A stretch of 64,000 nt of DNA. Source: Mesostigma viride. Its lineage: Eukaryota; Streptophyta; Mesostigmatophyceae; Mesostigmatales; Mesostigmataceae. This document shows, one piece after another, positions 23,601 through 32,999 of the stretch (position 1 is the first letter of the stretch; each line of letters starts with the position of its first letter). The translations under genes were made by a program, and so were the position numbers. The notes beneath the pieces were generated by a model that ran no database searches, was not told where the DNA came from, and worked only from the letters and a program-made list of their open reading frames with translations. Location: the NCBI GenBank assembly GCA_009746045.1, contig RPFO01000692.1:383285-447284 (forward strand). The letters run 5' to 3'.

Positions 23601-26600
23601 CTCCGCTTTAAGATTGTCAGCCCTGGATTCACTTTCTACTTCAAGATCGCTGCCCTGGGTCGGTTGGACCCATTCTGAAACATGGGGGAGGCAGTGTAGT
23701 AGGCTTAGGAATGGCCGCTTAACGTCTGCTACCGTCTCATTGTAGCAACGTGGAGGAGCTGCTGCCGGTGGGTAATGGTGGTAGGGTATACTACCCAATC
23801 GTCTTTCGTGACAGGAACACGGAGGGTGAGACCAGGGTTGGACGTGAAGGGGTTCAGGGAGTTGACGTAACGTAAACGCGTACAACGGCAAAAAGAGTGA
23901 CGTAAAACGTAAAATCAACGTAAATGTTTGCGTGCGTAACGTAAATATTTAACGTAACGTGAAACGTAAAACCGCACAAAGCCTCAAGATTTCCACCATT
24001 TGCCATGGCAAAAAAACAGACAGTGCTGTCCTAGTGTCCGTGCACCCAAAAGCACGGCGCCGACGCGGCGCGATGCGGCGCCGTTATGAGGCCTAATAAG
24101 ATGTCACTTGAACAGTAGAACCCCTTCACCTTGCAACTATCTGCCGACATCCCCACACGGTTTACGTTACGTCCACTTGACGTTACGTTTTTACGCGTAA
24201 AAGACGTAGAAACGCAACGTAAAGGGGCAGCGTATGCAAAAGCACTACGTGCCATATGAAAGCACTGCGTGCCATGTTTTGCCACGCTTTTGTGCCAACA
24301 TGCTTTTGTGCCAACATGCTTTTGTGCCATTTTTTGCCACGTAAAGCGTAACGTAAAACACACGTAATTATGTCAACGTAATTACGTGCTCACGCAAGGT
24401 AAACCCTTTTACGCCCAACCCTGGTTGAGACTATACTAGGACAGTACTTGGTGTAAAGAAGGGTGTACTGTTCGTTGTATGCCACTGTGTGGCGTGGTAG
24501 GAACGTGGAGGGTTGAGACTATCAAGGAGACAACCAGCGCAGGCCAGAAATCGGGAGAATCCGGACCATGGTAGCTCGAGCCTGCCGTTATCTTGTCCTT
24601 GTGTTCGAGTCGTTCAGGATGATGAAGATGAATGGTGATGGAAAGGTGTAGCCTTGTGCATTGAAATTATGGCTGGCTTACGTGTAGAGCGACTAGATGA
24701 CCTAGACGGGAGGGTTGAGACTACACTAGTACAGTACTTGGTGTAAAGAAGGGTGTACCGTTGTATGCCACTGTATTGCGTGATGGGAACAAAAGGAAAA
24801 GCAAAGTGGCATGCAACCATCTCGCGTGATCAGGATGCCAGGAAGAATCGCTGCTGGCAGGATGGATTTATACTACTATGCGGCTCCCTTGGGAGGAGGA
24901 AGGTCTGCGTGCCGCATGGTGCGGCATGGTCTACATGCTAGGAATACGAGGATGGCCTGGTGAGGATGACCCTGTTGGTGAGGATGACCCTGTTGGTGAG
25001 GATGACCCTGTTGGTGAGGATGACCATGTTGGTGAGGGTGGTCCTGTGGGTTCACATCTGCATGCCTCTGTTGTCAGACGGGTGGCCTGATGCTGGGTGG
25101 GGATCTGCATGGTCGCGTCTGCGGCAACGCTTATGGTACATAAAGTAGTTTAGGTCTCATTTCTCCGATGGGGGAGGGGGGACCCTCCGTTAGCCTTGCC
25201 CTGCACCATCAAGCCTGCCGGTGCCTGGCGTGTATGACACGAATGGTTTGGTTACATGGTCCCGATTTTTCGGACTTTGGTCAACGCGACCTGCTCTGTT
25301 CCAGAGTAGCCTCCCCACTCGAGAACGGAGGGGAGGGGAACCCTAGACAAGTGCCACCGCTCGCCCCCCCGTGGCCCACTCGAACGGTACTTTCCACCTG
25401 CGTGTCCGGACATGTCAATGTGCCCGTTGCTTATTCGCGAATATACCATCGCGTCTTCCTGTGTCACGCTGTCCATGTCCCCATTCACCTCCCCACACCT
25501 GTCACGCCATGCGCATACGTTCCCCCCCACATGCACGCCCCCACATCGTGCGTGTGTGGTTAACCTCTGAAACCTGCCACCTTTGCGCATGTGTTCAACT
25601 GCCCCCACCCTGCGATATCGTGCGCATGTGTCCACCCCCCCCTCGCGCACCCTCCCAGGCGCTCACCCTGGTCCAAGACGAGACCGCGTTGGCGTCGCTA
25701 GGCCCGCAGGCTACCCCCCGCAACAACGCCAACGCCATCCTCTCAGCCGACCAATGGCACGAGCTGGTGCTCTCCAACCCCCACATCACCTTCCCCTCAC
25801 CAACTCCCCCGTCTGCGCCCACCGCGGTGCAGCCCTCGCGCAGTTTCACCCGCTCACGTGTCCGCGGTGGCGACTCCCCCCTGGGCATGTCCTCCGCCCC
25901 CCCCCTGCCCATACCGTCGTCCCCTCCCCCCTCGCGTCGCCGCACCCACACTGACGGCGCCCGCGACCTGGCATCCGTCCCCTTTCTGGGCGGCGCGTCC
26001 TCGCCCGCCTCTGGGATGGTCTTTGCCGGCTTCAACGGCCTCCCTGGGGCCTCCCCCCCGGTCCCCAGCCCCGCCAAGGACACCATTGTGCGCCGCAACA
26101 GTGTCGGGACGCTACTCCCGGGTAGTGGCGACGGCCCCTTCCGTCTGGCGGACCCCACGCGGCGCAGCACGGTGGGCGGTGGGTCGACCCCGGTCTACGC
26201 CCAGCAGTACCTCAGCGGCGGCGGCGGGGCCGTGTTTGGGTTGTCAGGTGACGGCCTCGGTCACGGTGGGGAGTCAGAACGCCGACCGGTGCGCTCCACG
26301 CCCATCACGCCCATGGCCATGCACGGCTCATCCTCGTCGTCCGTGCCGCAGCCCAGGGACCGGGAGGGCGCGGGCACCAGCGTGATGACCAACAGCAGCA
26401 GCAGTGGCGCGCTTCATTCGTCGATGTCGGGGCTGTCAATGTCAGGCCATCTTCGGTTCCTCCACCCTGGAGCCCCTGGGTCCCCGACCACGAGGGGGGA
26501 GTACGTAGACTCGCCCACGCAGGCGGGCGGGTCCAGCAGCAGCGGGGGGGGGATGGGGGGCGGTGCATCGCCCGCGCTGACGTCATCGCCGAGTGTGCGG

Positions 26601-27530
26601 CGGCGCGCACCCCAGCGCCAGCTCAGCGAGAACTTTGGCACAATGCTCAAGAAGCTGTTTGCGGCCGACCGGGGTGCGGGCGAGAGGGGGGCGACGCCGA
26701 CTTCCGTCACGCCGCCCTCGGGTTACCCCGGTCTGTCCCTCGCGGTCAGCCGAACGGGTGGGGGAGGCGGAGGGGGTGGGGAAAGAGGCACGAGGAGCGA
26801 CGAGGCGTCACCGTGCGGCGTCGGCGGCATGAACATCGCGCAGCAGCTGCGGGCCGTCGCGTTTGGGGATACTGCTGTTGGCGGGTTAAACCCTCACGTT
26901 GCGTTCGGGAGCGACCGGTCGTCGCCAGGTGGCAGCACCAACAGCAGCGCCCCGGGCTCGTGCCGTCTCTCGTTTGACAAGGAGGGCGAGAAGGAGGCGG
27001 ACGGCAAGGGCGGCAGCACTAGCACTTCTGAACCTCCCAGTAGCCCCCGCCGTTCGATCACCCTCCCGAGTCTATCGGCCCCGTTTGCTCGTCTGAGGAA
27101 GGCCGAAACGGAGAGCCAGCGGTACAGGCGAACGTCGTCGGAGCAGGTGCGGGGGGGGGAGGGGACGGGAGCCCTGGCATCGGCACGAGTGGTGGTGGCG
27201 CCCCCCGCGGTCACCACCAGCGAACGGCCAGCGGCGCGGAACGGTTTTCCCACGTCGGCAGCGGGCAAGACTTGCTGCGAATGGGCCCAGCAGGGGGCAC
27301 CGATGCTTTCTCTCGCACCGCCGGCGCCGAGCTGTTCTGCCCCACCCCGAGCATGGAGGGGGTGGCGGGGGGCGGGATGTACAGTCATGATGGGGGATGG
27401 GCGCCGGGCGCGAGCATGCTGGGCCGTGCGGCGCCATCGGGCGGCGTGGATGATGAGATTCGGTACTGAGGGCACTGCCTCTTGGGGGGCGCTGGAAGAG
27501 TGGGAAGAGCCCTATGAGATAGGAGTATGA
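14354..27530 (+). CDS. Hybrid histidine-kinase-like protein: PAS, DHp (His to Asp), HATPase, receiver, long tail
   Basis: Seven exons with consistent phases: 14354-15147, 16251-16377, 18265-18381, 19554-20274, 21232-21749, 23075-23386, 25659-27530; about 1486 aa. Exon 1 encodes a disordered N-terminus, a PAS-like domain (about 80-215) and a charged helix. The DHp motif reads MVDDLRDPLHGIVGM: by alignment to the usual SHExRTPLNGI, residue 253 (GAT, 15110-15112) is Asp where the phosphorylated His should be. The HATPase keeps the N box (YLIENAVNAT, N387), the G1 box (DSGCG, about 583-587) and a degenerate G2 box (GRGLTTALAI). About 195 residues, mostly Ser/Gly/Thr-rich, separate the N and G1 boxes. 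The receiver keeps LLLDLAMP (D802) but has Arg (VTRPWN, R854) for the conserved Lys and a reduced acidic pocket. The last exon adds about 620 Ser/Pro/Gly-rich residues. Likely two-component signalling, possibly with a degenerate kinase; the input signal is unknown. Confidence 0.85.
15538..15592. repeat. (GGGT)n microsatellite
   Basis: About 13 uninterrupted GGGT units in intron 1 of the histidine-kinase gene. Confidence 0.95.
15847..16043. repeat. (GCCATC)n hexanucleotide array
   Basis: About 32 units, nearly perfect, in intron 1 about 200 bp before the exon 2 acceptor. Long open frames of Pro-Ser, Ala-Ile or Asp-Gly repeats here are artefacts of the array. Confidence 0.95.
16355..16730 (+). 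repeat. About 46-bp minisatellite containing exon 2's end and its 5' splice site, eight copies
   Basis: The unit GAGTTCCTGGATGAAGAGAAG|GTGAGGGGGGATATGCCTATCTACT repeats about eight times. The first copy is the real exon 2/intron 2 junction (16377|16378). The rest lie inside the intron, each repeating the exon end and the GT donor. The copies are close to identical, so the expansion is recent. Confidence 0.9.
17402..17460 (+). repeat. Weak echo of the exon 3 acceptor junction
   Basis: Contains short matches to the start of exon 3 (AACCTGGTCTTCTTAGAGCAC and GGAACGTGCTGCC). It is followed downstream, as at the copy near 17885, by a CACACCCTAACAT...GCCACCTGGCCAT type segment nearby (about 17305-17345). 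Confidence 0.4.
17692..17850. repeat. (CCA)n trinucleotide array
   Basis: About 50 CCA units in intron 2 of the histidine-kinase gene. The sense strand is pyrimidine-rich. Poly-Pro, poly-Gly, poly-Val and poly-Trp frames here are artefacts. Confidence 0.95.
17876..17915 (+). repeat. Decayed copy of the exon 3 acceptor junction
   Basis: CAG|AACGTGCTGGTGGAATAATCGG corresponds base for base to the real exon 3 start at 18265 (CAG|AATGTGTTGTTGGAGCAAATGG), but with a TAA stop in the frame. It looks like a duplicated, dead exon start. The simple-sequence arrays between the two copies have spread them 380 bp apart. Confidence 0.65.
18011..18262. repeat. (CCCAA)n, then (CCCCACCCGA)n and (CCCCA)n arrays
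   Basis: About 150 bp of CCCAA units, followed by CCCGACCCCA and CCCCA units that run to within a few bases of the exon 3 acceptor (CCCCCAG|AAT at 18265). It therefore acts as, or replaces, the polypyrimidine tract. Confidence 0.9.
18442..18485 (+). repeat. Echo of the exon 3 donor junction
   Basis: GCGCCAGGTGGTCGACATGCTGCCCAAATCG|GCGCGTCAG matches the true junction 91 bp upstream (GCGCCTGGTGGTCGACATGCTGGTTAAGTCG|GTGCGTCAC). The donor GT has become GC. Confidence 0.8.
19155..19405. repeat. Degenerate 12-bp repeat (GAGCAAGCAAAT-like)
   Basis: About 20 variable units in histidine-kinase intron 3, ending about 150 bp before the exon 4 acceptor. Confidence 0.75.
20318..20360 (+). repeat. Echo of the exon 4 donor junction
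   Basis: CGGATGCC|GTGGGTAGACCCTTGTCCCATGT repeats the true junction 56 bp upstream (CGGATGCG|GTGGGTGGACCCTTGCCCCATGT), including a GT donor. Confidence 0.8.
20417..20645. repeat. (CCCT)n array with a poly-C tract
   Basis: More than 45 CCCT/CCTC units plus about 25 consecutive C near 20608-20635, in histidine-kinase intron 4. C-rich on the transcript strand. Confidence 0.95.
21040..21231 (+). repeat. 46-bp minisatellite leading into the exon 5 acceptor
   Basis: Four to five copies of a unit containing CTTGTCCCTCACTGCTGCCACCCGCACGTTCCCCACCCCCGT. The core CTGCCACCCGCA recurs in the real acceptor CTGCCACCCGCAG|GC at 21232, so the array repeats the 3' splice-site region. Confidence 0.75.
21755..21960. 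repeat. About 45-bp minisatellite directly after the exon 5 donor
   Basis: Units of GTGGAGTGTCCAGTGGCGTGG plus TGACCGGACAAGGC begin within a few bases of the donor at 21750. Confidence 0.85.
22540..23070. repeat. (CCCCCAAACCCCCTGCC)n array up to the exon 6 acceptor
   Basis: Over 500 bp of an imperfect 15-17-bp C-rich unit fills the 3' part of intron 5 and runs to the acceptor CCCCAG|GCTC at 23075. Pro-rich and Gly-rich open frames here are artefacts. Confidence 0.9.
23742..23785 (+). repeat. Echo of the exon 6 donor junction
   Basis: AACGTGGAGGAGCTGCTGCCG|GTGGGTAATGG repeats the real junction at 23386 (AACGCGGAAGAGCTGCTGCAG|GTGGGTGTAGA) 380 bp further into intron 6, with an intact GT. Confidence 0.8.
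23833..24423. mobile_element. hAT-type non-autonomous DNA transposon (MITE)
   Basis: 591-bp element inside histidine-kinase intron 6. Terminal inverted repeats of about 22 bp begin CAGGGTTGG, a typical hAT end, with 3 mismatches. They are flanked by 8-bp target-site duplications GGTGAGAC (23825-23832) and GTTGAGAC (24424-24431), 7 of 8 identical. The interior carries many ACGTAA/TTACGT motifs facing each other, as subterminal transposase sites do in hAT elements. No transposase ORF. Confidence 0.8.
24424..24800. repeat. Tandem about 90-bp duplication split by a 188-bp element
   Basis: GTTGAGACTA...CAGTACTTGGTGTAAAGAAGGGTGTAC...TATGCCACTG occurs at about 24424-24510 and again at about 24713-24800. 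The element at 24522-24709 lies between the copies. Confidence 0.7.
24522..24709 (+). mobile_element. Dispersed repeat family R188, full-length copy
   Basis: 188-bp unit starting TCAAGGAGACAACCAGCGCAGG and ending GACCTAGACGGG, flanked by the 14-bp direct repeat GAGGGTTGAGACTA (24508-24521 and 24710-24723). A nearly identical copy lies at 60834-61023, with partial copies at about 27768-27884 (reverse), 38265-38310 and 54118-54190. No terminal inverted repeats and no coding capacity were seen; the class is unclear. Confidence 0.7.
24956..25042. repeat. 18-bp tandem repeat (GTTGGTGAGGATGACCCT), about five copies
   Basis: Near-perfect units in histidine-kinase intron 6. Confidence 0.85.
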
Positions 27531-28889
27531 CAACCTGGGGGGTGCTTGCTGTGCGCGAAGCTGAAGTGGAGACATGACGTTGACCGGCTCTCCTTTGAGA
27601 GCCCGCGATGAGATTTCCTCGGGATCGCCCTCCCATGGCCCTGCGGTTTGGTGGGAAGGATTGCGTATGCTTTCGTGCGCCGCTGTATTATTGTTTATTT
27701 CTGCATCGTGGGCACAAGATGCCCAGGAGCTTTGCGTACATGGTTGCAGATGCTGACATCATCAAGTATGTAATTGGGACGAACCATCATGAACGACTTG
27801 ACGAACGTGGCAATATAACAGCAGGCTGGAGCCATCACAGCCCGGATTCTCCAGATTTCTGGCCTGGGCTGGTAGTCTCATTGGTACCCAGTATGCGGGT
27901 AGTACCAGCCACTAAGGTAGTAGCAGCCACTAGACCATGCCACGGGCTATTCTTATCCAGGTGGCCAAGATGAATTTATTAGCTTTCATCCGATCGCCTG
28001 CGCATGGTGTGTGCGCTGCACCATCTTTACTTGCCGGTTGCCTCAATGCATACAGTGTCATTGTGAGGTGAGGCCCATGTAGGTGTCACATGTGGCCAGT
28101 AGAACAGCTGGTTGGAGATTTAGTGCATGCATGCTTCAATGCTCAGTGTGGCGTGGCCCGTTTCTCGCATGCCAGGTGCGCATGTATGTGTTCATGGTGA
28201 CTGTCTCTGGTGCATTGATCTGCGCACAGTACTGTCACATTTACCGCAAGGTATACTTACCAAGCAAGTGCATTTGGTAAGTCACCACGTTTGGTCACAG
28301 CTGTCGCGAGGTTTATCTATGTGTATTATGGATTAGAGCATGTGGTAGTAGCCATGTAACTAATTACAGCTAACTGTGTTTTTTCACATATTGATTAATA
28401 ATTTAATTATCACGTAGACTAAGAATGTTCGCATGTATTTTGCTATTTCTCAGCACTTGTCAAGTTGATGTTTGATATCCTCACTTTGATCCGTTGTTCT
28501 TTGAACACAGTTTATTTATAGTGAGGCGAAAGTGTGGCCGTTATAGCTAGGTTATAGGGTTCACATGACATACCTTTTGAGGCCAGTGCGCCCTGATCAG
28601 GAGCGGCAGTGGCAATGATTTGGCCAGTTTCCTGGCCAGGTGGCAAGAGCTACCTTTTGGTGGCACAATCTCGCCACTGTCTAGGGCTTTAGTACTTGCG
28701 TGTCATGCGCATGGGCATGCCACGGAGTACTATGCTAATCTCATTTGAAAATAATTACACGAAAGTTACAAATATCGCCTGCATCATGCCCCGACCATGT
28801 AGTCACTAGAGGGGGATAAAATCCTCGATCATCTGAGTTGTCCTCGACTCTAATGGCATGCAGACGAGGCCCGGTAGTGTAGCGGCTAG
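27531..28889. other. 3' flank of the histidine-kinase gene, non-coding
   Basis: No convincing exon. It holds a reversed, diverged copy of repeat family R188 near 27768-27884 and a TGTAA motif near 27770. The remainder to about 28889 is A/T-richer spacer with nothing recognisable. Confidence 0.4.
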
Positions 28890-31430
28890 CTATCCTCAGG
28901 GGCCACGCTTGCCGCCCGCCGCTGAGCAGGACTACACGTACCCAGCCCTGACGGAACCCCTGGCCGACCCCAACGAGCTCCCGCCGTTCACCGAGCTCGA
29001 GCTGAGCACCGCCGCCAAGCAACTCCGCTTCTATGCCGCTGTTGGACCTGACCAGCTCCCAGCCCCGGTGATTAAGCTGACGGCGCTCACGGGGTTCCTG
29101 CTTGACGTCTGCAACCGGATCCTGCTTGCCGACGCGCCGCCGATTCCTGAGTGGCAGCACAGCTACCGTACTATGCTGTATACAAAAACAAAGGTTCCCC
29201 TGACGACCCCGCCAACTACAGAGGAGTCTGCATCTAGAGCGCCGCACTCAAGTTGTTCATGCGCATGATCCTCAACCGCCTTCGTTCTGCTCTCGACTGT
29301 CACCTTGGGGAAAGTCAAATGGGCTTCCGTCCTGGGCGCAACACCATCATGGCCATCTTCGTCGCGCGTCGCCTCTTCGAGGAAATCGCTCTCCTGCAAC
29401 CTGGTGAGTTTCCCGCCATCCTGATCTTCGTCGACTTCATCAAGGCTTTTGATTCTGTCCTCTGGGACGCTCTATGGGCTGTACTTGCTCGCGCTCGCGT
29501 CCCCACTCCCCTGATTACCGTCATCCGCACGCTGTATATGAGGGGTCGACCACTTCGGTGCGCACTCAACACGGCATTACCCCGCCATGCCCACTGCAGA
29601 CCGGCGTCTGGCAGGGTTGCGTCCTGTCGCCGCACCTGTTTATTATTGTAGTGGATTATGTTATGCGCCAGGCACTGACGTGCTCGCTTTGCTAGCATTG
29701 CAGGCCGTGCCCCTGGCCTAGCGATCACGAACGAGCTTGGGGAAGGGGGGCCGACTAACAAGCAGAATTTACTAGCTGACCTCATTTATGCCGACGACAT
29801 CACACTCATCGAGAAGCCGGAGTCTGCCCAACTTTGGCTGGACTGCCTGGCGCTCGAGGCTCGGGCGGTTGGTCTAGAAATCAGCCCCAAAACTGAGGCC
29901 CTGGCCCTCGGTCTGGCCGGGCCCCCGCCCCCACTCCGCCTCTTAGACGACACCGAGGTCAGTTACCTTACTTCAGGCCGCTTCAAGTTGCTAGGCAGCT
30001 GGCTTCCTGACTGCAAGGACGACCTGACGACCCGGATGGGCATGGCGTGGCCGGGCGCAACTCCATGACCAGGTGCCGCCGCTGGTGGAGCAATTAAACC
30101 CGCCCTACCCCGGATCGTCATGAAGCGCAACCTCTTCCAGGTCGTCATTCTGACGATCCTGCATGACCTATGGCGCGGAGACATGGGCGCTGTCGCAGGA
30201 GCTGGAGAGTCCACTCGTCGGCAACGTCACCAAGATGTTTCGCAAGGCCCTTAATATCCCCTTTGGTTTGCACATTAGCAATGAGGCGGATTTGTGCGCT
30301 GGTTTGCCATATATTTCCCACATTCTTAGGCACAGGCACCTGGTCCTAGCCAGGCACCTGGCCCACACAGATCAGGTAGACACATCAGATATGACTAGCT
30401 AGCTGGCACCTTAAGCTCGCACAGCCCGGGCGTTTTGTCCTCACATGGCGTGCCCCAGGCCGCGCGCGGCAGGGCCGGGCCACCCGTGGACTTTCCGAGA
30501 AATGCTAGGCATGGACATGTGCTACCCTAGATGGGACGGGCTCACGCCCGGGCAGCCTCCTGGTTTGTCTGTAGTATGGAGGCCGGCAAGCTGCTGCTCG
30601 ACAGTTGGCTTCCCGACTGCGAGAACGACCTGACAACACGGATCGGCATGGCCTGGGCGCAACTCCATGACCACCGCCGCTGGTGGAGCAACCCCGCCCT
30701 ATACCCCGGATCGTCAAGCGTGACCTCTTCAAGGTCGTCATTCTGACGATCCTGACCTACGGCGCCGAGACCTGGACACTGACGCAGGAGCTGGCCAGCA
30801 ACGACTCGACGGCAACGTCACCAAGATGCTGTGCAAGGCCCTTGACATCCCCTTTGGTTTGCACATTAGCAATGAGGATTTGTACGCTGATTTGCCCTAT
30901 GTTTCCCACATTCTTAGGCACAACAGGCACCTGGGCCTAGCCGGGCACCTGGCCCGCACAGATCAGGTAGACACATCAGGTAGACTAGCTGGCACCAAGC
31001 CCGTCCAGCCTGGGCGATATGTCCTCACCTGGCGCGCCCCAGGCCGCGCGCGGCAGGGCCGCCACCCGTGGACTTTTCGTGATAGACTCGGCTGCCATGG
31101 ACACTGATGTGCTAGCTACACTACTAGACAATGATGACGGGCTCACCCCCGGGCACTCCTCCTGGTTTGTCTGTAATATGGAGGCATATGGTACGCAAGG
31201 ATAGATATGGCAAGTAGTGATGAAGGAGACCACCCCCAAGTCTGTGGGGGCTCCGCGTGTGACCGCGTATGGCATTCATAGCGATTCGGGCCGTGGTGCC
31301 CGCAACCCTGTACTGTAACTAGGACCTAGCTACTAAGCTTACACACACCATCCATTCCATCCCAGGTTCCCCTCCCACTGAGGACTTATTATGCTCACGT
31401 GACGCAGTCACGTGTCTATTTTAATTAATT
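28890..31430 (+). pseudogene. LINE-C ORF2 (reverse transcriptase) pseudogene with 3' end
   Basis: A decayed non-LTR retrotransposon reads across shifting frames. RT motifs appear in order: VGPDQLPAPVIK near 29040, GFRPGRNTIMA near 29320, FVDFIKAFDSV near 29430, LIYADDITLIEKP near 29785, FKLLGSWLPDC near 29985 and TYGAETW near 30165. The segment from about 29990 to 30585 recurs at about 30590-31190 (SWLPDC...TYGAETW...GHLARTDQVDTS), a tandem duplication of the 3' part of ORF2. Many stops and indels make it non-functional. The 3' end has a perfect hairpin at 31396-31414 followed by TTAATTAATTAA. Confidence 0.85.
31396..31414 (+). other. 3' terminal hairpin of LINE-C
   Basis: CACGTGAC-GCA-GTCACGTG, an 8-bp perfect stem with a 3-nt loop, just before the A/T tail. 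A second copy (CACGTGA-TGCAG-TCACATG, one weakened pair) lies at 35001-35019. Confidence 0.65.
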
Positions 31431-32110
31431 AATGGAGGCCGGATGGCTCGAAAGGATAGTAGACGTCACGTCCGTGATCATGTACGTCCGTGCACTCGAC
31501 AAGTTACGCGGTTGCCGCATTCGGAATCGATACCGACGTTTGGTTGGTTCCGATTCAGTTGGCCGCAGGCTTCGGTTCCCTTGGGCCGGAGTGGAGCGCC
31601 CGCGTCGGAAAGGCCTGAATTTCTTGAGTGACAGTCTTAGGTGACCTGACTTAGGTTCAGGCGCAAGACTTTGGGGCGCAAAGCCTTGGTGGCTTGCGCA
31701 ATATTCCGGTGCGTGACATTTGGCAGTTACAAATTTTTCGTATTGTCCGGACGGAATGATGTTCAGTCCATCTGACAAAGCTAGAGACGCAGATCGTACT
31801 GTGCGGTGTGCTGGCTCGCACGACGCTGGCTGTCTAGCAGACTTGCTCAGCATTTTGCTGCATGGCAGTCTAACTGCACGTCAAGCGGCTTGCTGGCAAA
31901 TGCGGCAGCGCATGGATGCCGGGATTTTTGGAGGTAGTTAGGAGCATGGCAGCGGCCATGGTGGTCGTTGTTCGCTCGTTACTCTCCCTCACAACTTGGT
32001 GTTGTCGTCAAGGGGTTTAATTGTGGAACAATCCGGAGCAGCCCCCGAGAGTGGTTGCAATGAGTTATTGTCATGAGATTGGTTGACGGAAGTGATAACT
32101 GTTTGGTTTC
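31431..32110. other. Spacer without recognised genes
   Basis: Short open frames occur on both strands, but none has a recognisable motif or repeat relationship. Nothing is supported here. Confidence 0.3.
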
Positions 32111-32112
32111 GT

Positions 32113-32500
32113 CAAGATGAATTGAATTGAATTGAATTGAATTGTAACATAACTCCGTTGGGAGAATATGTAGCACATATCCCTGAGAAGGGGCATATGG
32201 CCTATAATACATTCTAGGCTACTTCCTGCAAGGGTGGGAATGTAAACAACACTTGCTCTAGGTGCACTAGGGCACCTGCACCACCCAGAGTCTCGGGCAA
32301 CTCCCAGCTAAGGGGAGCCCGTCATAGGTGGGGAAGATCATCATGGCTATACAAGAGCTAGGGCATGGCTTCTCGACAGAGAGCACTGATCTCTCTGCGT
32401 AGGCATAGCATGGCTATATAAATTCTTAATGCAACATCCATGGGGGTCGATCCCATTATAGGCATGGCGTGGCTGAATTCTGAAGGCATCATCCATTAAT
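32113..32500 (-). mobile_element. SINE1, near full-length copy
   Basis: About 390 bp in minus orientation. It starts near 32500 with ATGGATGATGCCTTCAGAATTC and ends at the hairpin TCTCC-CAAC-GGAGT (32151-32165), followed by ATTCA tandem units. The same body occurs on the plus strand at 60312-60673. It has no coding capacity and shares its last about 50 bp with LINE-A. No clear tRNA-like head was identified. Confidence 0.7.
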
Positions 32501-32512
32501 TAATCAATTAAC

Positions 32513-32990
32513 GTGCTCCCGTTGGGGAGTCACGGAGCACCGAAGTACTTTTAATCCCTGTGTGTGCACAACAGGAGAACGGGCAGAGACCCCCAGTCTC
32601 CTTCATGCCTAAGGCATGCCACAGCTGCATTCGGGCGCTAGCTAAACGGACACGCTAACGATCCGGCAGCCTGTGGGTGCAATAAGACCCATATGAGCAT
32701 ATCATAACAAGGAGCGTGGGCAAGTAATCTGATCGAAGCCAGGACGTAGCATGGCTGTACAAGGACTAAGCTATATTAAGGCTATGGCTGGTTGTGTACC
32801 GTGCGTTAGCGGTGCACGTGACTAGGTAAGGTGGCACAACTATAGGCAAACATTCTAAGCATGGCTGCCATGGCGGCATGCAGTGACTACCATTGAAGTA
32901 AAGCTAGGGCATCATCCATGGGGGGCCATTATGGGCGCACATGCGCGTGGGCCACATGCTAGGCTAAGCCTGACTAACTACACTACTGGT
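32513..32990 (-). mobile_element. SINE2-like repeat
   Basis: In minus orientation. It begins near 32990 with CCAGTAGTGTAGTTAG...GGCTTAGCCTAGCATGTGGCCC and ends with the hairpin CTCCC-CAAC-GGGAG (32516-32529) before an A/T tail. The beginning recurs at 58093-58180 and the hairpin end at 57460-57490. It lies directly downstream of the ORF1 pseudogene at 33000-34355. Non-coding. Confidence 0.55.
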
Positions 32991-32999
32991 ATATATTCC

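Noticed and set aside
23415-23918. 167-codon minus-strand frame after histidine-kinase exon 6
   Set aside because: Crosses an intron with a donor echo and the edge of the hAT element. Composition is not protein-like.
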